A DNA stretch of 64,000 nt, from positions 2,541,501 to 2,605,500 of the forward strand of contig JBBBDQ010000348.1 in NCBI GenBank assembly GCA_037127315.1, in the 5' to 3' direction. A program made the position numbers and the translations under genes. The notes under the pieces were generated by a model. It was not told the DNA's origin and did not search any database. It worked only from the letters and a program-made list of their open reading frames with translations. This DNA is from Ascarosepion bandense. Its lineage: Eukaryota; Mollusca; Cephalopoda; Sepiida; Sepiidae. Shown here one piece after another: positions 20,559-29,194 of this stretch (position 1 is the first letter of the stretch; each line of letters opens with the position of its first letter).

Positions 20559-21635
20559 TTCTCGTCTCGATAAAAAATCTGCTGAGTCTGACAAAGCGAA
20601 CCTCGCTGCTCAGCTTGAAAAGTACCTCCAATCTGTGGTAGACTGGGGTAAGAAATGGCTCGTAAATTGTAATGCTTCCAAAACGAAGCTGCTATCTGTT
20701 AAACCATCACAGACATTTGCTTCTACCCCACCATTAGCATGGATCTAGCTATCTTCCTTGAAAGCAAAACACTGCTCCTCCTTAGCCTAACACTCTCAGC
20801 AGACCTCAAGTGCAATGACTATATCAAATCCATAGCTAAATACACTTCTAAGAAGAACCGTTCACTGTGTAGGGCCAGGAAGTTTTTCCCCTGTGAATCC
20901 ATCCTGCACATATATAAATCTACTATCCGTCCGTGTATTGAATACTGCTGCCACATCTGGTTGGGCGACCCTGCTATTCACCTCGGTGTTCTTGACAAAA
21001 TCCAACAGAAAATTTGTAATGTGATTGATCCCGAATTGGCAGCTAAGGTAAAGTCACTCTCTCACCGGCGTAATGTGGCTTCCCTGTGTCTCTTCTACAA
21101 ATACTTTCACAGCTTCTGCCCTCTATGTATGAATTTGCTCGAGCCACAAGATTAGCAACTGGGTACCACGCTTTTACATTGAAACCAATAAAATGTAACC
21201 GTACCCTCTACTCCAACAGCTTCTTTTCTCGCACTTCCCGCCTGTGGAATTCCCTTCCGTATACTTGCTTTTGCGATAGCTCCAATCTCCAAGAATTTAA
21301 ATGTAAGGTCAGTAGTTATCTCCTAACTCTCTGACTAGCATCCTTTCTCTCTTGCTCTTTTCTCCATCCACTCTACACCCATCATACCAGTATTCTCATC
21401 CTTCTCTTACCCACTTCCTGACATCCCCTATAACCTGCCACTCTTTCTCATAACTTTCTCTCATGCTCCTTTCTCCGTCCACTCCACTTTCATCAGTATT
21501 CTCATCCTTCTCTTACCCACTTCCTGACATCCCCTATAACCTGTCCCTCTTTCTCATCACTTTCCTCCTATGTAACCCGCTGAACACCAATTCCAGTAAA
21601 ATTGCCTTGCTTGGGGTGAAATGATTAAAAAAGAT
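20559..21635 (+). pseudogene. Jockey/CR1-type LINE, 5'-truncated, with 3' end
   Basis: Homology starts just after the YADD catalytic block at the SRLDKKSAES region, so the catalytic core is missing. Frame 20739-21155 encodes LKCNDYIKSIAKYTSKKN, FPCESILHIYKSTIRPCIEYCC and LDKIQQKICNVIDPEL. A shift leads to 21086-21334 with SRTSRLWNSLP and FKCKVSS. The 3' UTR holds a roughly 105-bp tandem duplication (21366-21565). The end reads GTAACCCGCTGAACACC, CCTTGCTTGGGGTGAAATGATTAAAAAA. Confidence 0.88.
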
Positions 21636-21639
21636 AAGT

Positions 21640-21835
21640 ACGTTGCCATTACTTTCTATGATAGATTGATTTCCTACCAAGGCTATAGAATCCAATTTGT
21701 CCTGCTATTGGTTAAATAGCAGGAGAGACAATTGATGGATTAATTTCTTTCCAAAGATTATTTGTGTGGAAATGAATCTAAGGAATTCAGCTAGAATTGA
21801 AACTCGTTTCTCCAGTCTCTCGTCCAATTTTCTCC
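21640..21835 (-). mobile_element. SINE family A, partial and diverged
   Basis: On the plus strand it reads GTTGCCATTACTTTCTATG, CCAAGGCTATAGAATCCAATTTGTCC, TTTCTTTCCAAAGATTATTTGTG and AATTGAAACTCGTTTCTCC, the reverse of the SINE A middle and head. It sits directly after the LINE A run. Confidence 0.7.
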
Positions 21836-22100
21836 ACCAAAACGCACATCCAAGGTACTGCAGGTTGCAGTACCTTTAGAAAAATGATAGTAGAACAAGC
21901 AAAATACAGTGATGCTAAGACCTTGTAGGAAATATTGGAGAAAAAATGTCAAGTAGCTGTCTCTATTTGTTAGTTTTGTCGATGACGTACTTGGGACAAT
22001 CTCCAGAACTCACTCTGGCATCAGTGGGAACTCGTCGGTCGTATCACTGCCTAGCACGGTGTATGGACTGAAGAAAGTCTTGCGTCTCTAGGCTGTTATG

Positions 22101-22103
<3 letters not shown>
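21836..22103. other. Unassigned sequence
   Basis: Contains a short inverted word pair (AAGGTACTGCAGGTTGCAGTACCTT at 21854-21878). Otherwise nothing recognised. Confidence 0.4.

Positions 22104-22155
<52 letters not shown>
22104..22155. repeat. (TA)n(TG)n compound microsatellite
   Basis: About 32 bases of TA followed by about 20 of TG. Confidence 0.95.
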
Positions 22156-22184
22156 AAATTTATCGCTATACTCGTTTCGACAAA

Positions 22185-22490
22185 CCCTCCGAGTATATAT
22201 GCGGAAGACAAAATGGTAATAAAAAAGAAAGCTAAGCACTTGAACATCAGTCAAAGTACGTCGCCCAAAGAAAAAAAACACGAGACGAATAACCGAAAAC
22301 AAAAAGCGCTCAATACACAAGTAGAGCAAACAAAGAAAGTAACTAACCTAAAGAGCCAACGAACCTACCAAGGTTTCACCTAACCGGATCTTCAGGGAAG
22401 CCAAATATTCCCTGAAGATCCGGTTAGGTGAAACCTTGGTAGGTTCGTTGGCTCTTTAGGTTAGTTACTTTATATAGTTAGGTTAGTTAC
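22185..22490. mobile_element. Foldback family F1 with 62-bp near-perfect hairpin
   Basis: Arms 22336-22398 and 22410-22472 are almost perfect inverted copies around a loop of about ten bases (AGCCAAATAT). They contain GAACCTACCAAGGTTTCACC and CTTCAGGGA. The flank 22185-22335 (AACATCAGTCAAAGTAC, AAACACGAGACGAA) matches 7648-7790 inverted. This is the best preserved F1 copy. Confidence 0.8.
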
Positions 22491-22566
22491 TTTACTTTAG
22501 AGAGAGAGAGAGGGGGGGATAAATGCTTTAAGTCATGAATGGAACGATTATGAATGAATATAATAA

Positions 22567-22995
22567 GTAAAGAAGAAGTTGGAAAAATGTGTCTTTAATC
22601 TAACATGTTTCACTTTAACAAGTTTCTTCAGAGATTCTTTAAAGACGAATGAATTTAAAAATTCAAGAGACAGTATGTTGATAGAATAAATATTTATTGG
22701 TCAGATGCGTGTCGCGTGTGATAAAACAATGGATGAATATTTAATGTAGAAAATCTTGTGTCTGTTACAGTGTGTGTGCCAAAGTGTAATAAAAACATTA
22801 GATGTCTATTATGAATGAAATCATATGTAAGCGAAAATAATGTCTGTTATGAGTTATCACAGGTGACACGTATCTGACCAATGACACCAGACCTCAATGA
22901 ACATATTGTCTCTTGAATTTTAATGAATCTCTGAAGGAAGTTGTTAAAGTGAAACCTGTTAGATTAAAGACACTTTTTTCTATTTGTTCTTTACT
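22567..22995. mobile_element. Foldback element family F2 (two inverted arms of about 140 bp)
   Basis: The left arm 22567-22730 and right arm 22853-22995 are inverted copies with short indels. Matching words include TGTCTTTAATCTAACATG with its reverse complement near 22950, AATTCAAGAGACA with TGTCTCTTGAATT, and GGTCAGATGCGTGTC with GACACGTATCTGACC. The 120-base spacer shows no coding potential. Confidence 0.75.
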
Positions 22996-23270
22996 CATTC
23001 TGTTCATCTTGTCGGATTCCAATCCATATATTCAATTCACAATTATGAATGTAAATATAGATATAAATATATTTTCCATCGTCAACATTCAGTCTAAATT
23101 CATATATCCACATAGATTTTTTTATCTCTTTCTTTAAACTGAAAGTGGCATGTAGGTAAAATCCCAAAACAGTACCTATTAATATTAATCTTAATAATAT
23201 TAAAAATGATCCAGATAGAGGGCTCAATGTAAATAGTATTATCTGTTTACAGAGCTAAATATGTATATTT

Positions 23271-23314
23271 TCAAATAAAACTTCGAAAATTACAATTTTC
23301 GAAGTTTTATTTGA
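23271..23314. repeat. Perfect 20-bp hairpin
   Basis: TCAAATAAAACTTCGAAAAT at 23271-23290 is followed by the loop TACA and its exact reverse complement at 23295-23314. It could be the tip of a foldback element. There is no T run placed as in a terminator. Confidence 0.9.
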
Positions 23315-23319
23315 ATATA

Positions 23320-23613
23320 TATATATATATATAGTGTATCGAGGTAGAAGATAATTTTCTAAACATATATTTTTAAATATAACAGACAATGGATGTCTAT
23401 TATGTTAAACCATGAGTCGTTTAAAACATCATAATGTGACTTTAATTTCAGGTGAAAATAAAGAAAAAAATTGAATAAACATTTGGATTTTTTTTATTAT
23501 GCTGGTTCTAAGCTTTCAGCTCACATGAACCATCTTCAGAGAGATTACAGGGAAGTTAACATAAAGACATCCACCATTATTATACACTAATAATACGATA
23601 TAATATTCGATAT

Positions 23614-23657
<44 letters not shown>

Positions 23658-23689
23658 ATATCGTATGAAAGTATGAGAAAAGAAAACAT
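23320..23689. other. Unassigned, with (TA)n(GA)n at 23612-23657
   Basis: Contains TTCAGCTCACATGAACCATCTTCAGAGAG, which resembles the ends of Penelope-type elements, and a TA tract followed by GA repeats. Confidence 0.4.
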
Positions 23690-23870
23690 TATTAATAAAA
23701 GAAGACAACAAAAGAATTAGAATTATGAATGCAGTAGATGACGATTGGCATTGCGTTTAAATTTTTAAAGAACAAAACTGAATGGAAATCCAGAAGCTTG
23801 GAGATAGTTTCATAAGCGAGAGAAGAAATTATTAACATAGGATTTAAAAGTTTGAGTTTGAGTTTTATTT
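23690..23870 (-). mobile_element. Highly decayed LINE 3' region (tentative)
   Basis: GATTGGCATTGCGTTTAAATTTTTAAAG resembles the minus strand of the jockey-type LINE 3' coding end (GACATTGCATTTAAATTTCTGG type). The neighbouring GAGAAGAAATTATTAACATAGG words recur at 24500-24540. The evidence is short. Confidence 0.3.
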
Positions 23871-23989
23871 AACGGTATATCAACACCTCTGTGGGTTTTT
23901 TAATGCCAAAAAGGTGGGGTTTTAAGGTATTTTTTTAAATGTTCGGTTATAATGAAAAAGTTAGTTTAGTCAGATTTTAATGACATTTT

Positions 23990-24170
23990 TTGTTTTTATT
24001 CATTTTTATTTTAGAAAACTGAAAATGTCTTCTAGTTTTGTATTCAAAACACGTTTTGCTGAGAATGTTTTTTCTTCAAAAATTTGTTATTGTTATAAAT
24101 TTTTTCTTCAAAAATGTATTATTGGTAATACTTTTCTTTCAAAAATGTATATTTTTCTATAAAAGTTTAT
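23990..24170 (+). repeat. Degenerate AT-rich minisatellite, about 32-bp unit
   Basis: TCTTCAAAAATTTGTTATTG, TTCTTCAAAAATGTATTATTGG and CTTTCAAAAATGTATATTTT are consecutive units of the family also seen at 17690. Confidence 0.65.
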
Positions 24171-24184
24171 TTGTATGTACGTAT

Positions 24185-24390
24185 TTTTATAAAAGTGTAT
24201 TTCTATATTTTCATAGTGTTTTGACCCCACTTTTGGGGTTAACTATTTGCCCATAGCTGGAACCCTAACAGATGCTACCACTCCGGGTCAGGGAGGACAT
24301 TGTAATAGCAGCAATTAAGAGGTAGTTCCGTGCTCCTCACAACCTCCCAATCAGAGGCCTTGCTGCCGGATGCAGTTTATTTTCATGTCC
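24185..24390. repeat. Low-copy repeat X
   Basis: TTTTGACCCCACTTTTGGGGTTAACTATTTGCCCATAGCTGG and later words resemble 13010-13205 and, inverted, 60600-60680 (CCCCCAAACGTGGGGTCAGC). Its nature is unknown. Confidence 0.35.
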
Positions 24391-24439
24391 AGGACCAAGG
24401 ATTTACAAGAACAGATATTGAGAAGACAGTAAACAACAC

Positions 24440-24720
24440 TTAACATTCCATTCAATTTTCGGAAAATTTAAATTGAGTGGAAAGCAAGAAGCCGGAAGAG
24501 CATTTCACAAGCGATAGAAGAAACTGTTAAAATAGAACTTATTATAATATGAGAAGAAGGAAACATAAAAGGAGTGAGGTCAGTAAAAGACGAAGAATTA
24601 AGAAGAGAGAAGATAACGATTGACATTGTATTTAAATATTTGTTGATCAAAGTTGATCGAAAAGCAAGAAGTCAGAAGAGTGAATCGCAAAAACGAAAAT
24701 GTCAACATAGAATTTACGCT
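24440..24720 (-). mobile_element. Decayed LINE 3' region (tentative)
   Basis: GATTGACATTGTATTTAAATATTTGTTG resembles the LINE 3' coding end on the minus strand. An internal partial duplication (AGCAAGAAGxC(G/A)GAAGAG at 24484 and 24664) is visible. Confidence 0.3.
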
Positions 24721-25357
24721 TTGAAAAAAACAAAACAAATTCAACTGTAAATTGACCTTGCCGCCAATCGAGTACTATGCTTTAAGTGTAAATAGAGGAA
24801 TATTTATCAGAACAATTACCATGGAAATATTAAAAGAAAAGTCAAAAGGAACCTACACGACGGCGGTGTCACCCACACACTGTTAATTTCTTCTCTCCCG
24901 TTTCAGTCTTCTCACTCGCTTGCTTCTGTAGCATTGATCAGTTTTTCTGTTTTTATTTGCGCCACTGTGACGTCTCGATACGATTGATTCGGACTTCCCA
25001 AAATATTCAGATCTTGGGATAGACTGCAAAATTTGGTTTGGACTCGATGTACGTTGTATATCGCAGGCAATAGTCTGTTAATCTTGTCTGTAGCGGAGTA
25101 ATTTCTCCAATTGCGTCCAGGGACAATGTCTGGAATCAGGGTTGGATTAAGAGTTCAATCAATAAAATGAGAAAAATTGTTAATAAGACGTTTTATTGAA
25201 TTAAAACCGATGAATAAAAAGTCTTTATTATCTATTAAGGAGTTAAGTTCCTTCTCGCTGGATAGTTAACTGAGAAATTTAAAAGTAACATCTATGACAT
25301 TGAAGACAACTAAGAGTACAACCTACAGAATTGGAGACATGTAGAAATACCTAGTCA
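24721..25357. other. Unassigned; ends in a short minisatellite
   Basis: No gene is seen. From about 25280 the words TACAACCTACAGAATTGGAGACATGTAGAAATA begin a degenerate repeat that resumes at 26337 after the SINE/5S cluster. Confidence 0.35.
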
Positions 25358-25655
25358 GTTAAGTGCCATACGTGATATACTCTTTGGGCGATCATGTCTC
25401 GAAAGAGACATGACTGACTAGGTAGAAGATTATCCTGCAGTAGGTTGCCATTGCTTTCTGCGGTAGACTGGTTGCTAGCCAGGGCTATAGAACCAAATTT
25501 GTCCTATTATTTGACTCATAGCTAGAGGGGGAAGAGATGTATTATATTATTACGTACTAATTAGTGAGGGATCAGTTTATTGCTTCATAACAATAGAAAT
25601 CTGATACCCCACCTTATGCCCAGTAGAAGCCATAATCATGATTCCAACTATTATA
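25358..25655 (-). mobile_element. SINE A tail joined to palindromic head (family A2)
   Basis: The tail (GTGCCATACGTGATATACTC, GATCATGTCTCGAAAGAGAC, GCGGTAGACTGGTTGC) matches SINE A. Its 5' side continues as AATTAGTGAGGGATCAGTTTATTGC, CATAACAATAGAAATCTGATACCCCACC and AATCATGATTCCAACTATTATAT. The GGGATCAGTTT / AAATCTGATACCCC parts pair. Confidence 0.75.
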
Positions 25656-25712
25656 TGAGCCTGGTCAGTACTTCGATGGGTGACCGCTTGGGAATACCAG
25701 GTGCTGTAAGTA
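25656..25712 (+). pseudogene. 5S rRNA-like, 3' half only
   Basis: GAGCCTGGTCAGTACTTCG, ATGGGTGACCGCTTGGGAAT and ACCAGGTGCTGTAAG match the 3' half of animal 5S rRNA, including the region of box C. The 5' half is missing because the copy is fused to the A2 element. Its 3' side runs through TTAGTGACGGATGTGCG into the next 5S copy. Confidence 0.9.
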
Positions 25713-25731
25713 TTTAGTGACGGATGTGCGT

Positions 25732-25851
25732 GCTTACGGCCTATCACGTTGAATACACCGGTTCTCGCTCGATCACCGAAGTTAAGCAACGTTGAGCCTG
25801 GTCAGTACTTAGATGGGTGACCGCTTGGGAATACTAGGTGCTGTAAGCGTT
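25732..25851 (+). rRNA. 5S rRNA-like copy, full length (probably a SINE head or pseudogene)
   Basis: 120 bases match the whole animal 5S rRNA: GCTTACGGCCTATCACG, TTGAATACACCGGTTCTCG, GATCACCGAAGTTAAGCAAC, then the box C region GGGTGACCGCTTGGGAATAC and the closing GTGCTGTAAGC. The terminal stem GCTTACGGC / GCTGTAAGC can largely pair. The internal polymerase III control regions look almost intact. There is no TTTT terminator after it. Transcription would instead run through TTAGTGACGGATGTGCG into a tRNA-derived SINE. A functional 5S gene cannot be excluded, but the context points to a retroposed composite. Confidence 0.9.
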
Positions 25852-25858
25852 TAGTGAC

Positions 25859-26021
25859 GGATGTGCGTTGTGGTGCAGTGGATATCTTCTCGGAAAGAGA
25901 AATTGGTGAGCCGAGTTCGAATTCCAGTTGAATACCCTGCATTCACTTAAACACTAGCACCCTTGGGAAAGGTATTAATCCCTTCTTCCCTCTAGTTATG
26001 GGTTAAATAACAGGGTAGGAC
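25859..26021 (+). mobile_element. SINE family A attached to 5S copies, 3'-truncated
   Basis: It starts with the family leader GGATGTGCG at 25859-25867, then TTGTGGTGCAGTGGATATC, B-box GAGTTCGAATTCC and TTAACCCATAACT-type body. It stops near 26021 at AACAGGGTAGG, so the usual ACTG-repeat tail is missing. Confidence 0.88.
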
Positions 26022-26059
26022 TTGGGGACCCTACCCTTAAAAACAAATCCCAATGAATC

Positions 26060-26200
26060 TTGATACTCGAAAAGAAAAAAAGTATTACTAGACACAAAAC
26101 TTATATAAAAACGACAATAAATTGTTGAAAGAAAAAGGTACTACCAGCAATAAATAAATAAAAAAAAAACATTTAGATGGCAATAAATGACCCGCCGAGG
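26060..26200 (-). repeat. Degenerate AT-rich minisatellite (inverted)
   Basis: TACTACCAGCAATAAATAAA and GTATTACTAGACACA are inverted units of the 32-bp AT-rich family. Confidence 0.5.
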
Positions 26201-26244
26201 TTGATATGCCATAAAAACAAGACAACCAAATCAAATTTATATTC

Positions 26245-26336
26245 AATCACTCAGTTAAGTGCCATACGTGATACACGCTTTGGGCGATCATATCTCGAAA
26301 GAAGATTATCCCGCAGTCGGTTGCCATTGCTTTCTG
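26245..26336 (-). mobile_element. SINE A tail fragment
   Basis: CAGTTAAGTGCCATACGTGATACACGC, GGGCGATCATATCTCGAAAG and CCCGCAGTCGGTTGCCATTGC match the minus strand of the SINE A tail. The GACATGACTGACTGGGC segment is deleted. Confidence 0.85.
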
Positions 26337-26480
26337 AAATGTAGAAATAACAGTTATTTTTCAATGTAGAAATAACAGCTATAGAATTGAATACATGTAA
26401 TATTAACAGCTATACAATCGGCGACATGTAGGAGAAACTGCTATATAATTAAATACATGCAGGAGTAACTGCTTTAAAAT
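26337..26480. repeat. Degenerate minisatellite, about 34-bp unit
   Basis: Units of the type ATGTAGAAATAACAGCTATAGAATTGAATAC recur about four times with decay. A related segment lies at 25280-25350, on the other side of the SINE/5S cluster. Confidence 0.6.
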
Positions 26481-27070
26481 AGTGGGAGTAAACATGCTTG
26501 TTATGCGTGATCCTTTGAGGTGGCAACTGTCAATGCAACGGAATCCAATCTCTGACGACTCAGTAATCATTTTTCTACTCATCGGCGGGAAGTTCAGTGG
26601 GTACGGACCTTAGTTTCGCCTCGGCAAATCTCGTTCTTAAATTCAGATTTTTGTTTAAAATATTTGCCAACAGTTTTTCCCCCCATTCTTTCTCTCATGT
26701 ATTAAATGTACGCTTCTGATAAATTTACTAATTATTACCCAAGTAATATTTCCTCTCATTCACCATCTATCAATTTCATTCAATTAAACGTTTGAACAGG
26801 ACTAGTGCCCTGTTACAGCGGCAAGGAAGTGCCTAAAGGTGCGTATAGGCCACGTCTGGTGACAATGCCTACGATCTTTATTATTTTATCAACCAACAAT
26901 AATTAAGTAGCACAAACAACAGATGTGACATTACAATGCGTGCTTAGTAGAATTTTCTTACATTCTTATAGCAGAGTTCATTTTTATCAGTATATGTCTG
27001 ATATCTACATATGATTTAGACTTCATAGTGAGCACTTTCTCTCATAGATACCGGACATTTTAAAAATATT
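26481..27070. other. Unassigned sequence
   Basis: No gene, repeat or RNA was recognised. There is some GC-richer sequence around 26800-26870. Confidence 0.35.
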
Positions 27071-27072
27071 AC

Positions 27073-27140
27073 ACACATACACACACACACACACACACAG
27101 ATATAGATATAGACGTATATACATATAGAGAGAGAGAGAA
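27073..27140. repeat. (CA)n and GATATA/GAGA tracts
   Basis: Short mixed microsatellites: CA, then GATATA words, then GA. Confidence 0.85.
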
Positions 27141-27257
27141 ATAGAAGGAGGTGAAGGAGTGAAGGAAGAAAATATCCGCATGAGATAGAAAAACGAGATA
27201 TTGTATGAAAAATATACAATAAAAATAAAAAATAAAAATATAAAAGTAATACGTGAG

Positions 27258-27297
<40 letters not shown>

Positions 27298-27332
27298 CTA
27301 ACAGACTGAGATAGATAGATACGAAAAGACTG

Positions 27333-27369
<37 letters not shown>

Positions 27370-27444
27370 CCAACAGACTGAGATAGATAGATACGAAAAG
27401 ACTGAGATAGATAGATAGATAGATAGATAGATACGAACAGACTG

Positions 27445-27509
<65 letters not shown>

Positions 27510-27550
27510 CATACATACAAACAGACTGAGATAGATAGATACGAACAGAC

Positions 27551-27596
<46 letters not shown>

Positions 27597-27631
27597 CCAA
27601 CAGACTGAGATAGATAGATACCAACAGACTG

Positions 27632-27684
<53 letters not shown>

Positions 27685-27719
27685 CCAACAGACTGAGATA
27701 GATAGATACGAACAGACTG

Positions 27720-27756
<37 letters not shown>

Positions 27757-27832
27757 CGAACAGACTGAGATAGATAGATAGATACATAGATACGAACAGA
27801 CTGAGATAGATACATACGAACAGACTGAGATC

Positions 27833-27888
<56 letters not shown>

Positions 27889-27899
27889 TGAACAGACTG

Positions 27900-27951
<52 letters not shown>

Positions 27952-27995
27952 TCGAACAGACTGAGATCGATAGATAGATAGATTCGAACAGACTG

Positions 27996-28041
<46 letters not shown>

Positions 28042-28079
28042 GAACAGACTGAGATCGATAGATAGATTCGAACAGACTG

Positions 28080-28127
<48 letters not shown>

Positions 28128-28163
28128 GCGGACAGACTGAGATAGATATATACGAACAGACTG

Positions 28164-28213
<50 letters not shown>

Positions 28214-28248
28214 ATAGATATGAAAAGCCCGAGATAGATCGATCGATC
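27258..28248. repeat. GATA array with ACGAACAGACTGA spacers, about 1 kb
   Basis: GATA blocks are separated more than 15 times by variants of ACGAACAGACTGA or CCAACAGACTGA. The reverse strand is open for over 400 codons in two frames (YLSI repeats) simply because TATC repeats contain no stop. It is not a gene. Confidence 0.95.
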
Positions 28249-28649
28249 CATCTGAACTCAAGAGACAAAGAATGGGAATGGTAGTATCCCAACATTTTAT
28301 GATTGTTTTTGATGTGCTTATTTTCAATTTTTTCATTTTTTTTTTTCATTCGTATTTTCTGCATATCACTTTACTAATACATCAAGGCTTTCTTTTTCTT
28401 CCTTTCTCTTATGTATTCATCATCTTCTCAGCCAAAAGATCATGTTTTCAGTCACATTCATTGCTTACTTTCAACCCTTTCAGTTTCAACAAAGGGGTCA
28501 TTTACCAAGCTGATATTTTCTGAGATCTCTCGTGGCATGGTGATCAAATGAAATATATTTCACCTTATATATTTCAATTTACTTGCTGGTCCTGTGTATG
28601 ACGATAAACTTCATCCGGTCGTAATGAGCATGGAACTTACTCTTTGTTA
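28249..28649. other. Unassigned sequence
   Basis: A T-rich 83-codon frame without recognisable features; nothing else. Confidence 0.35.
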
Positions 28650-28980
28650 TTGAAGAAAAATAATATTACCAGCAAAATAACTTTCAAGAAAAAATATTTC
28701 CTGCAATACATATTGAAAAAAAATATTACCATCAATACATTTTGGAAAGAAAAATTATAACCAGCAATACATTTTTGAAGAAAAAATAATCCCAACAATA
28801 TTTTAAAATAATATTACCATCAATATATTTTTGAAAAAAATAGTACTAACAATACACTAAAAAAATACCAGCAATACATTTTTGAAGAAAAATACTATCA
28901 ATATTTTTAAAAAATATTACCAGCAATACATTTTCGGAAAAAACTACCACGAAAATATTTTTGTAAAAAATATATATATA
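28650..28980 (-). repeat. Degenerate AT-rich minisatellite, longest array
   Basis: About ten inverted units of the type ATTACCAGCAATACATTTTTGAAGAAAAA occur, ending next to a short TA tract at 28972-28988. This is the longest array of the 32-bp AT-rich family. Confidence 0.75.
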
Positions 28981-29084
28981 TATATATACAAACAGCAATA
29001 CATCTTAATTTCAACAAAATCCTATTTACAAAACTACGTCAAACATAAACAACAAACTGCTATTAAAAATATTACGGTTTTCTT

Positions 29085-29135
29085 ACTCAATGTTAGAGGA
29101 GCGAAGGTTCGAATCCTGCTAGAAGATGCTCATTT
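29085..29135 (+). other. tRNA-like T arm
   Basis: GAAGGTTCGAATCCTGC matches a tRNA box B, preceded by TGTTAGAGGAGC. Only the T-arm region is convincing. It resembles the T arm at 49371-49387. Confidence 0.3.
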
Positions 29136-29194
29136 TTCTTTAATAAGTTTTCATGAATAGTCAGCCTAAAAAAAACGAAAGAAAAAATTATGAT

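Noticed and set aside
23271..23314. Perfect hairpin as a bacterial-type terminator
   Set aside because: The context is eukaryotic, and there is no gene upstream or U tract immediately after the stem.
25732..25851. A working 5S rRNA gene
   Set aside because: Not fully excluded, but there is no T-run terminator, the neighbour is a truncated 5S, and it reads directly into a SINE; several positions differ from typical animal 5S.
27023..28364. Minus-strand open frames of 431 and 437 codons (YLSI repeats)
   Set aside because: They are translations of the TATC strand of a GATA array, which has no stop codon in any frame; two frames are open over the same bases.
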